DNA of 64,000 nucleotides from UBA995 sp035477115 (GTDB lineage: Bacteria; Bacillota; Sulfobacillia; UBA995). Positions 40,701 through 47,224 of the stretch are shown here, piece by piece. Below the pieces are notes generated by a model that had not been told where the DNA came from, searched no databases, and saw nothing but the letters and a program-made list of their open reading frames with translations. The translations under genes and the position numbers were made by a program. The stretch covers positions 11,099 through 75,098 of the forward strand of contig DATIKW010000023.1 in NCBI GenBank assembly GCA_035477115.1. Reading direction: 5' to 3'. Every line of letters starts with the position of its first letter. Position 1 is the stretch's first letter.

Positions 40701-41252
40701 GTATATGTCGATCAGGCCGCCCCGCGCCACGAACTCGCCTGGGTGTTCCACCGGATCCGCCGGGGCGTATCCCGCCTGCACCAATCTTGCGAGCAAATCA
40801 TCACGGTCAAGCGGGCGGCCTTGGCGAATGTCCAGGGTTGCATCCCGAAGACTCCCGGGTGGGGGCAACCTCTCCAACATGCCCTCGCCCGTGGTCACCA
40901 CCAAGCAGGGAGAGCCGCCCTCCAGCCGCTCCAGAGCGCTCAACCGGCGCCGGTCCAACTCATGGCTGTCGGCCAGCAAGTCTATCGGCACTCGTCCCGC
41001 CGGCGGGAAGGAGAAGGTCATCGTCCCGCCCAGCCAAGTCGCGATGTCCTCCCGGGCACGCTCGGCCGCGGCCGCATCGGCGGCGACGTAGACGGTGGGC
41101 CGCTGGCAGTGAAGGCACAGGGCGGCCGCCACATAGGCCAGGGCCGAACCGGCCAGCCCGGTGATGTGTTGGGCCGACTGTCCGGCAGCCAATCGATCGA
41201 GGAGTTGCCGGTAACCGGCGTGGGACTTGAGCAGATCGAGGAAATGGCGCAC
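37782..41252 (-). CDS. mfd: Transcription-repair coupling factor Mfd
   Basis: A 1156-residue SF2 translocase that removes RNA polymerase stalled at DNA lesions and recruits UvrA. In order: UvrB-like N-terminal domains (about 1-350), the CarD-like RNAP-interacting domain (GDYVVHVQHGIGAFEGL near 505), helicase domains with Walker A GDVGYGKTEVALRAAF near 650 and DEEHRFGVGHKERL (DEEQ is more common), and the TRCF C-terminal domain with RGAGNLLGPEQHGFM before it. Length is normal. The start is GTG with GGAGG, 23 bases after pth. Confidence 0.98.
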   Translation of the reverse strand: MRHFLDLLKSHAGYRQLLDRLAAGQSAQHITGLAGSALAYVAAALCLHCQRPTVYVAADAAAAERAREDIATWLGGTMTFSFPPAGRVPIDLLADSHELDRRRLSALERLEGGSPCLVVTTGEGMLERLPPPGSLRDATLDIRQGRPLDRDDLLARLVQAGYAPADPVEHPGEFVARGGLIDIYPFTRPVPVRIELAGDGVDSLREFDPITQRSGVVLDEVTVFPARELVLEPARRTALEIAIGDSLSATIRRLRSIGSEAAGSRLRDRINEHLHAMDRQARRSYLPFAFELVHLVDYLPARGLVLIEELPRVIEQARTGEEVALDILACRIEEGRLLPEEGELHAPSSRLLDVLARRSQVAFSLLPRAHEQTAIDFRSRTPGDYRGRWPSLLKQFGAWREQGYVIGLIAADAARAESMVTGLRDAGVPAGTDLAPGRVTATEGWLRQGFELADIRVAFIAESDVTGRAAARKSSGTRRGGLLIGDVRELRNGDYVVHVQHGIGAFEGLETLTVAGVTRDYLFIRYAGADRLYVPAEQVDVIQKYVGPEGHEPRLNRLGGGEWSRTRRRVQESVKTLAFDLLRLHARRQALPGYAFAPDGPWQADMEALFPYEETPDQLRCIREVKEDLERPHPMDRLVLGDVGYGKTEVALRAAFKVAAEGRQVAVLVPTTVLAQQHYHSFRERLSGFPLKVELMSRLRRPAAQSQTLELLRTGAADIVIGTHRLLQRDVAFSDLGLLIIDEEHRFGVGHKERLKLLKEGVDVLTLSATPIPRTLQTALAGVRATSVIDTPPDDRHPVQTYVCEFGEDLAREAIFRELSRGGQVYYVHNRVETIYRTADRLNALIPGVRLVVAHGQMRESQLEDVFLRFVAGDYSVLVCTTIIEAGLDLPNVNTLIVEDADRLGLAQLYQLRGRVGRSTRLAYAYLTYRRGKILSEIAEKRLATLREFTELGSGYRVALRDLELRGAGNLLGPEQHGFMVDVGFDLYCRLLEDAVKEIRGETTESRPDVQVDLAVSAFLPTSLVKDERQRLDLYRRLVDAPDSSRIDDLETELRDRYGDLPVPARNLLAVARLRLLAGKAGLAALTQQGRRLSCRSAPGTSGDPDSLARVVKWGQGRVQATPSRSNDLLVFKLDGMQGEEVVAYITAALRQYLGE

Positions 41253-41275
41253 TCTCTGCCTCCGCCGCGGTGGCT

Positions 41276-41848
41276 TCAGCCAGGCCCGCGACCGTCAGCC
41301 GACAGGCATGGGACCCGCCGCCGGGCGGCGTCCAGGCCATTCGCCAACCACATTACGACGGTCTCCGCCGCCTCCTGAGCCATAGCGTCCAAGTACGCTA
41401 GTTCCTGGCCGACAAGAGGAGTCAAGATGAATTCCACGGGGTCGATGCCCGGCGGCGGGCGGCCCGCGCCCAGCTTGAGTCTCAGGAAGCCGTCCGTGGC
41501 CAATGCATCCATGATCGATTCGACGCCGCGATGTCCGCCGGATCGCCCTTTGGTCTTGAAGCGGAGTATACCCCGAGGCAAGTCGATATCGTCGTGAATC
41601 ACCAGCAGGTCGCCCGGACCGAGGTCTAGTTGCCTGAGGCGCCGCAGGACGGGGGGGCCGCTGCGATTCATGTACGCCTGGGGCTTCAACAGCCCGACGG
41701 CATGCCCGCCGATGCTGCCGGTCCATGTGCTGCCGGTCCGACCGGGTGCATGCACCGACATCAGCCGGTCAATGGTTCGGAAACCGGCGTTATGCCAGGT
41801 GTCCCGATAAGAAGGGCCGGGATTGCCCAGCCCCACAATCAGCCGCAG
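41276..41848 (-). CDS. pth: Peptidyl-tRNA hydrolase, likely CTG start
   Basis: A 190-residue Pth, which frees tRNA from peptidyl-tRNA dropped by ribosomes. Catalytic histidine in TWHNAGF, asparagine in GLGNPG, aspartate in IHDDIDLPRG and asparagine in AYMNRSG are present. The strongly conserved GGHNG has become GGHRG (Arg in place of E. coli Asn114). The only normal start codon, GTG 41836, would cut the first strand. A CTG at 41848 gives the family N-terminus (RLIVGLGNPG) and has GGGGAGG eight bases upstream; no ATG, GTG or TTG lies between it and the in-frame stop. Follows rplY as usual in Bacillota. Confidence 0.9.
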   Translation of the reverse strand: MRLIVGLGNPGPSYRDTWHNAGFRTIDRLMSVHAPGRTGSTWTGSIGGHAVGLLKPQAYMNRSGPPVLRRLRQLDLGPGDLLVIHDDIDLPRGILRFKTKGRSGGHRGVESIMDALATDGFLRLKLGAGRPPPGIDPVEFILTPLVGQELAYLDAMAQEAAETVVMWLANGLDAARRRVPCLSADGRGPG

Positions 41849-41872
41849 GTCGTTAGCCTCCCCTGACCGGGG

Positions 41873-42508
41873 TCAGTCCTGTCCGCTGCCTTTCACCGTT
41901 GACTCCGCGGGAGCCGCCTCCGCATCCGCCGCCGGTGGCGCTTCGGCTGCCTGCGTCGCCCGGGCGAGGATGACGCCTAGGACCAACTCCTCCGGATCGC
42001 TCAGCAGGCTTACTCCCGGAGGCAGCACTATGTTGGCCGCGCGTACGAGCACACCGGCCTTCGAAGCGCTCACATCCACCAGGAGGTGGTCGGGAATATC
42101 CATAGGCAAGCACTCAATCTCGAGTTCCCGGGACTGGTGCTGGACGGTCAGTCCTTGTCGCTCCAGTTCCTCGGTCCCCTGCACCGCCACGGGGACGCGC
42201 ACCGACATGCGCTGGGCCAGCGAGACTTCCTGAAAATCCACATGCAGGATGTCTCCGCTAGCCGGATGCCGCTGCAACTCCTTCACGACCGCCGTCCTGG
42301 CGCCGTGCCCCTTGACCTCCAACGCCACCAGGGGATGCTTCCCCGCTATCTGAATGACCCGCACGAACTCCCGGGCCCCTATCGCAAGGGACAGGTTGGC
42401 TTTCCCCTGGCCATAAAGGACCGCAGGCAAGCGTGCATTGCGCCGCAAACTGCGGCTGGCGCCCTTGCCGACTTCGCGAACGCTTGCTTCAAGTTGCACC
42501 GGTTGCAT
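41873..42508 (-). CDS. rplY: 50S ribosomal protein L25/general stress protein Ctc
   Basis: A 211-residue long-form L25 (TL5/Ctc type): an N-terminal 5S-rRNA-binding domain (about 1-90, with LPAVLYGQGKANLSLAI) and a C-terminal beta domain (ADVLHVDFQ-like ILHVDFQEVSLAQRM, and VDVSASKAGVLVRAANIVLPPGV). The tail is Ala/Glu-rich as in many relatives. It lies between prs and pth, its standard place. ATG with GAGGAGG eleven bases upstream. Confidence 0.95.
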   Translation of the reverse strand: MQPVQLEASVREVGKGASRSLRRNARLPAVLYGQGKANLSLAIGAREFVRVIQIAGKHPLVALEVKGHGARTAVVKELQRHPASGDILHVDFQEVSLAQRMSVRVPVAVQGTEELERQGLTVQHQSRELEIECLPMDIPDHLLVDVSASKAGVLVRAANIVLPPGVSLLSDPEELVLGVILARATQAAEAPPAADAEAAPAESTVKGSGQD

Positions 42509-42587
42509 GACTCGCGGAACCTCCTCGGTGGCCCTACCTACAACTTCATGTTAAGGCAGGTCGACTCGCCTGTCAAACGCTCCAATT

Positions 42588-43535
42588 TCACGAAAACAGT
42601 TCGCTGACCGAACGGTCCTCGTGGATACGCATGATGGCCTCGCCCAACAAGGGAGCAACCGATAGCACCGTCACATTGGCGGGAAGGCGAGAGCGGTCTA
42701 TGGCGAGCGTGTTGGTCACGACGAGGTCGCGTATCGGCGAACCGGCCAACCGGTCAGATGCGGGTCCCGAGAGGATCGCATGGGTGCAGCAGGCGTATAC
42801 CTCGGCCGCGCCCTTTTCGACCAGTGCCCGGGCGCCATTGGTGATGGAGCCCGCGGTATCGATCATGTCGTCGACCAGGATAGCCTTCATCCCCCGCACA
42901 TTTCCGACCACGTGAATGACCTCGGATATGCCCGGGCGAGGGTGGCGCTTGTCAAGGAAGGCTACTCCGGTACCGAGGCGTCGCGCGATGTCGCGAGCCC
43001 TGGGCACTCCACCCACGTCCGGCGACACGACCACCACATTCTGTAAGGCCCGCTGGCGAAAGTGCTCGGCAAGCAGGGGCATTGCCGACAGATGGTCGAC
43101 CGGTAAGTCGAAGAAGCCCTGGATCTGCCCGGCATGCAGGTCCATGGTGAGGACCCGTCCGGCTCGCGCCGTGGTGATCAAATTGGCGACGAGCTTGGCG
43201 GTTATCGGTTCCCGACCGCGGGTCTTTCGGTCCTGGCGGGCGTAGCCGTAGTAGGGTACTACGGCGGTGATTCGGTAGGCTGACGCGCGGAGCAGCGCAT
43301 CGATGATGATCAGGAGTTCCATGAGCGTGTCGTTGGCGGGCGCTCCGGTGGGCTGGATGACGAAAACGTCTTCTCCCCTGACGTTCTCCTGAATGAGCAC
43401 TTGGGTCTCTCCATTGGAGAACCGGCCGACTTCCATCTTCCCCAGGTCGATGTGAAGGTAATCGCCAATCTCTTGCGCCAATGCGGGATTGGCTGTTCCA
43501 GTGAATACCTTCAGCCCCTCAGTCCTCGAACTCAC
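42588..43535 (-). CDS. prs: Ribose-phosphate pyrophosphokinase
   Basis: A 315-residue class I PRPP synthetase making phosphoribosyl pyrophosphate from ribose 5-phosphate and ATP for nucleotide, histidine and tryptophan synthesis. Markers are FTGTANPALAQEI at the start, the metal loop DLHAGQIQGFFDLPVDHL, YYGYARQDRKTRGREPITAK and the PRPP loop VDDMIDTAGS near residue 220. Complete length. GTG start with GGGGGG upstream; 32 bases after glmU, the conserved glmU-prs pairing. Confidence 0.97.
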   Translation of the reverse strand: MSSRTEGLKVFTGTANPALAQEIGDYLHIDLGKMEVGRFSNGETQVLIQENVRGEDVFVIQPTGAPANDTLMELLIIIDALLRASAYRITAVVPYYGYARQDRKTRGREPITAKLVANLITTARAGRVLTMDLHAGQIQGFFDLPVDHLSAMPLLAEHFRQRALQNVVVVSPDVGGVPRARDIARRLGTGVAFLDKRHPRPGISEVIHVVGNVRGMKAILVDDMIDTAGSITNGARALVEKGAAEVYACCTHAILSGPASDRLAGSPIRDLVVTNTLAIDRSRLPANVTVLSVAPLLGEAIMRIHEDRSVSELFS

Positions 43536-43567
43536 CGTGATTCCCCCCGAAGCTTGACTGACTACTG

Positions 43568-44974
43568 CTATGGGGCGTCCGGCCCGTGCTGACCGGCGGA
43601 CTTGCCGAGCTTGGCCCGAGTTGCCCAGCCTTCGATGTTGATCTGACGCGCCCTCGCCACTCCGAGCGCGCCCGCCGGCACGTCGCGGGTGATCGTTGAA
43701 CCGGCACCGACATAGCTGCCCGCCGCCACGTCCACCGGCGCCACCAGGTTCGCGTTACAGCCAACGAAGGCGCCGCTCCCGATTTGGGTCCTGTGCTTCT
43801 GCCGGCCATCGTAGTTGACCACGACCGCTCCCGCGCCGACGTTCACGTCTGGACCAACGGTGGCATCTCCCACATAGCAGTGATGGGAGACCCGCGAGCC
43901 CTCCCCAATCGTGGAGTTCTTGATCTCGGCGAAGTTCCCGATCCTCACGCCGGCCGATAGCTCACTGCCAGGGCGCAGGTGGGCATAGGGCCCTACCTTG
44001 ACCTCGTCCCCCAGCTTGGTCCCTTCCACCACGGAATGGCGGATGATCGATCGATCGCCGACTGATGTGTCGCTCAGGTGTGCGCCGGGCCCGATTTCGC
44101 ATGCCCGTCCGATCCGCGTGACACCCTCAAGGAAGGTGAACGGGTGGAGTATCGTGTCCTCGCCTACCTGCACCCCTTGATCGACGAAGGTGCTGGCAGG
44201 GTCCACGATCGTGACTCCCTGGTCCATCAGGCGCGCCAGGATTCGCCGTCGAAGGATCTGTTCAGCTTCCGCCATTTCCCGGCGATTGTTGATCGAACGG
44301 ACCACCGAGGGATCTTCGATCTCGCACAGGGACACCTTTTCGCCTTGTCCTCTCAGGATGGTCAACACGTCCGTCAGGTAGTACTCGCCCTGAGCATTCT
44401 CACGGGTAAGTTCGCCGACGCCCATCAGAAGGTGGTCAGCTTGAAAGCAGTAGAGCCCCGAGTTGACCTCGCTTATCGCGCGCTCGGCGGAAGAAGCGTC
44501 CGCCTCCTCGATGATGCGTACGAACTCACCCGAAGGGCTGCGCAGGATCCTGCCGAGGCCCGTTGGGTCGGGCACCTGGGCGGTCAAGATCGTCGCCGCC
44601 GCCCGGTCGCGGCGATGCGCGGCCAGCAGGTCCCGCAACGATGCCGAAGTGATGGTGGGCACGTCGCCGTAAACCACCAGTACTTCTCCGGAGCCGCCCG
44701 CGAGGTCTCCGGCTTTGACCTGCGCCACGGCATGGCCGGTGCCAAGCGGCTGCTCCTGCCGAACGTAGACGAGGCCCTCCCCGAGGAGGTCCCTGATGGG
44801 CTGGGCCTGATCGCCCACGACCAGGATGATTCGTTCGGGAGACAGTTCCCGCACGGCATCGAGAACGTGAGCGACCATCGGCCGGCCGGCCACGCGGTGG
44901 AGCACCTTCGGGGTCTCCGAGCGCATGCGTTTCGATTTGCCGGCTGCGAGCACGATAGCTATCGGATTCGCCAT
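43568..44974 (-). CDS. glmU: Bifunctional GlmU (UDP-GlcNAc pyrophosphorylase / GlcN-1-P acetyltransferase)
   Basis: A 468-residue enzyme making UDP-GlcNAc for peptidoglycan. The N-terminal nucleotidyltransferase has LAAGKSKRMRSETPKVLH (residues about 8-25) and QEQPLGTGHAV; the C-terminal left-handed beta helix contains hexapeptide repeats (IGRACEIGPGAHLSDTSVGD and onward) with the acetyl-CoA site SHHCYVGDATVGPDVNVGAG in pieces. ATG 44974 follows GGAGG nine bases upstream; the longer open frame to 45067 has no motif support. Lies between spoVG and prs as in Bacillus. Confidence 0.97.
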   Translation of the reverse strand: MANPIAIVLAAGKSKRMRSETPKVLHRVAGRPMVAHVLDAVRELSPERIILVVGDQAQPIRDLLGEGLVYVRQEQPLGTGHAVAQVKAGDLAGGSGEVLVVYGDVPTITSASLRDLLAAHRRDRAAATILTAQVPDPTGLGRILRSPSGEFVRIIEEADASSAERAISEVNSGLYCFQADHLLMGVGELTRENAQGEYYLTDVLTILRGQGEKVSLCEIEDPSVVRSINNRREMAEAEQILRRRILARLMDQGVTIVDPASTFVDQGVQVGEDTILHPFTFLEGVTRIGRACEIGPGAHLSDTSVGDRSIIRHSVVEGTKLGDEVKVGPYAHLRPGSELSAGVRIGNFAEIKNSTIGEGSRVSHHCYVGDATVGPDVNVGAGAVVVNYDGRQKHRTQIGSGAFVGCNANLVAPVDVAAGSYVGAGSTITRDVPAGALGVARARQINIEGWATRAKLGKSAGQHGPDAP

Positions 44975-45043
44975 GAGCCTCCGCCTCCGACCGTGAACTT
45001 GCCGGGGGTTGTTCTTCGGGGCGGCCGTCCTGGGTACCTGCCC

Positions 45044-45074
45044 AACAGAAATCCCGGGCGTTCGCACCCGGGAT
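45044..45074 (-). terminator. Terminator-like hairpin after spoVG
   Basis: ATCCCGGG (45051-45058) pairs perfectly with CCCGGGAT (45067-45074) around an 8-base loop. On the minus strand it follows the spoVG stop by 25 bases and is followed by TTCTGTT. It may partly separate spoVG from glmU. Confidence 0.6.
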
Positions 45075-45099
45075 CTCTGCCCCGCAATCGGGAATCCTA

Positions 45100-45378
45100 T
45101 CAGCGACCGACCCCGCGCACCTCCCGCCGTTCCTGATATGCCTTCAGGACCGCGGCCTGAATCCTCTCCCTGGCGTCGGAGGTGATCGGGTGAGCGATAT
45201 CACGGAATTCTCCCTCCGGAGTCTTCTTGCTGGGCATGGCCACGAAGAGTCCATTCTGGCCCTCCACCACCCTGACGTCGTGCACGACGAATTCCTCGTC
45301 CAGGGTGATTGAGGCGACCGCCTTCATCTTGCCCTCCCCGGCACTGACTCTCCGCAACCGGACGTCCGTGATCCGCAC
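45100..45378 (-). CDS. spoVG: Septation/RNA-binding regulator SpoVG
   Basis: A 92-residue SpoVG, a small nucleic-acid-binding protein affecting septation, sporulation and many genes. It begins RITDVRLRRV and has ASITLDEEFVVHDVRVVEG and FVAMPSKKTPEGEFRDIAHPI, all typical. GTG 45378 was chosen because it aligns with MEVTDVRLRRV of Bacillus and lies eight bases after GGAGG; the GTG at 45387 overlaps that site. A convincing SigH promoter is at 45421-45448. Confidence 0.97.
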   Translation of the reverse strand: MRITDVRLRRVSAGEGKMKAVASITLDEEFVVHDVRVVEGQNGLFVAMPSKKTPEGEFRDIAHPITSDARERIQAAVLKAYQERREVRGVGR

Positions 45379-45420
45379 GTCAGCCACCTCCGAATTGCTC
45401 CGAACTGGATGGCGACAACT

Positions 45421-45448
45421 ATTCTGGCAGAGATGGCCAAAACCCTTT
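45421..45448 (-). promoter_or_regulatory. Putative SigH promoter of spoVG
   Basis: Minus-strand AAAGGGTTT (45440-45448), 12-base spacer, CCAGAAT (45421-45427). SigH consensus is RNAGGAWWW then RNNGAAT at 12 bases: the -35 region matches at all but one position and GAAT is intact. spoVG is the classic SigH-dependent gene in Bacillus, which supports the call. Confidence 0.72.
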
Positions 45449-45504
45449 GTCGAAGGCTGGCGGAAGGCCGACGACTCGCGGGAGGGCGGTCCGGGTGGGC
45501 GGGT

Positions 45505-46275
45505 TCACCCGCTGCGGGAACCGAGGAGTCGGCTGACCATGGCATGGTCCTCGGGCTTATCGACATCCACGCCTATTTCGGGGAAAGCGGTGCGCACGGC
45601 ATGAGCGCCGGCCAGTCCCAAGAGGCGACAGGCTACCGCCTCGAGCTGGGGCAGGGTGAGTCTCATGAACACGAGACGGAGGATGAAGGCTGGTCCGAGG
45701 ACAGCCGCCAGACGCAAGGGGTTCTTCCGGGCGGCGAACAAGGACCTGGCGAGTTCGGCTCTGGCACGCAAGAGGTGGGGACTCATCAGCACGAGGTTCC
45801 CGCCGGTGAAGGTCCCGTCCTTGAGCCGGCCGTAGGTCCTGCGCATGCCAGGGTACGAACCTTCGGCCAACTCCCGGGAAATGACGGGGTAGTGCAGGTC
45901 GGCAGATCGGACCGAGCACTCGTCGACGAAACCATCAATGACTGCGGGCGTGACCAGGGGAATGTCGGATGTGGCGATGAGGACCATATCCGGACTACCC
46001 AGCCGGTCGATGGCCGCCTGAAGGTTGTCGATGATATCTCCCGCGGGTTCGACGAAGTCCACCCGGTCCGCAAGCGCGCCCAGGGCCGGGGCCAGGATCG
46101 CGCGCGGTCCCGATATGACCACCCGATCCACGCGCCTGGCTCCCAGGAGACCCTCCACCACGTACCGGAGCATTGGCTTGCCGGCCACATCGACCAGGGC
46201 CTCATTGGCGGGCGGACCCATTGCGGCAAGCTTGCCGTCGTTGGCGCGGCCGGCCAACACCACTGCGTCAACCAC
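45505..46275 (-). CDS. MobA-like nucleotidyltransferase of unknown substrate
   Basis: A 256-residue protein with a GT-A/MobA-like NTP-transferase fold: an N-terminal DAVVLAGRANDGKLAA pyrophosphate loop (variant of LAGGxSxRMG), NEALVDVAGKPMLRYVVEGL, MVLIATSDIPLVTPA with the metal Asp near residue 105, and a late FPEIGVDVDKPEDHAMV. It transfers a nucleotide to an unknown acceptor (molybdopterin, sugar or phosphate alcohol are options). GTG 46275 was chosen with GGAGG eight bases upstream. It overlaps the ispE stop by 8 bases and takes the place purR has in Bacillus; this variant gene order is seen in several Clostridia. Confidence 0.85.
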   Translation of the reverse strand: MVDAVVLAGRANDGKLAAMGPPANEALVDVAGKPMLRYVVEGLLGARRVDRVVISGPRAILAPALGALADRVDFVEPAGDIIDNLQAAIDRLGSPDMVLIATSDIPLVTPAVIDGFVDECSVRSADLHYPVISRELAEGSYPGMRRTYGRLKDGTFTGGNLVLMSPHLLRARAELARSLFAARKNPLRLAAVLGPAFILRLVFMRLTLPQLEAVACRLLGLAGAHAVRTAFPEIGVDVDKPEDHAMVSRLLGSRSG

Positions 46276-47224
46276 CGTCGTCACCTCCGAAAGGTCGCCG
46301 CGGGTGTCCGTCAGTCATGGCGGCCGAGACGTCCTCTTCCTGTCGCGGGGCAAGACGAGTCACTGCCATCCACCAGTCAGGGCTCATCAGTCGGTTCGAC
46401 ACCTCCCGGGCCATCGCTCGCGCATGGTCCTGGTCCCGGGCGATCCCGAATACCGTGGGGCCGCTGCCGGTCATCGCCGTGCCCAGCGCGCCGCTGGTCG
46501 CCAACAATACTCTGGCCCGCTCCACATCCGGATGGGACGCCGCCACGGCTGGTTCCAGGCTATTGCCCAGGCTTTGAGCGAGGGTCTCCCAGTCCCCGGC
46601 TGCCAGGGCCCGTATGGCGCCCCCGGTGTCGGGTCGACCCGAGCGCCGCCGGTCATGCGGCAGCCTATCGAACTCCTCGTACACCCGGCGGGTGGATTTC
46701 GGTCCCGGCGGCCGCAATAGCACCAGCCATAGCCTGCGGCGGGGGAAAGGCAAGGGTTCGACGATCTCGCCCCGCCCCCTCACCCGCGCCTGCCCCCCCA
46801 GCAAACAGAAAGGGACGTCCGACCCGAGCGAGAGGGCAATGTCGCCCAGTTCCGACCGAGATCGGCCAAGCCCCCACCACCGGTTCAGTCCGGCCAGGGC
46901 GGCCGCGGCATCGGCACTGCCGCCCCCAAGACCGGAGCCCACGGGTAGGACCTTGGAGAGGACCAGTTCCACCCCTGGCAAGGCCCGCCGGCCGGCTGCC
47001 AGCCGGCGGGCCGCGGTCAGGCAGATGTTCTCCGCGCCCTCGGGAACCGGGATCCCCCGGACGGACAGGACCACTGTCCCCGGTGGACCCCAATCGCGTA
47101 TGAGCAACCGGTCCGCCAGGCAGAGCGAAGAGAAGACCGAGTCGAGGCCGTGATAGCCATCATCTCGAGTTTCCCCTACCTCCAGCGTGAGGTTCAGCTT
47201 GGCCGGGGCGGTCACGAGTAGCAT
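46268..47224 (-). CDS. ispE: 4-diphosphocytidyl-2-C-methyl-D-erythritol kinase
   Basis: A 318-residue GHMP kinase of the non-mevalonate isoprenoid pathway. It shows APAKLNLTLEVGETRDDGYH at the start, the ATP loop LPVGSGLGGGSADAAAAL near residue 92, LGSDVPFCLLGG with the catalytic Asp near 135, and MTGSGPTVFGI near 255. The C-terminus is about 25 residues longer than usual (QEEDVSAAMTDGHPRRPFGG), because the frame continues to the next gene's start. Overlaps the cyanophycin synthetase stop region by 13 bases. Confidence 0.95.
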   Translation of the reverse strand: MLLVTAPAKLNLTLEVGETRDDGYHGLDSVFSSLCLADRLLIRDWGPPGTVVLSVRGIPVPEGAENICLTAARRLAAGRRALPGVELVLSKVLPVGSGLGGGSADAAAALAGLNRWWGLGRSRSELGDIALSLGSDVPFCLLGGQARVRGRGEIVEPLPFPRRRLWLVLLRPPGPKSTRRVYEEFDRLPHDRRRSGRPDTGGAIRALAAGDWETLAQSLGNSLEPAVAASHPDVERARVLLATSGALGTAMTGSGPTVFGIARDQDHARAMAREVSNRLMSPDWWMAVTRLAPRQEEDVSAAMTDGHPRRPFGGDDGG

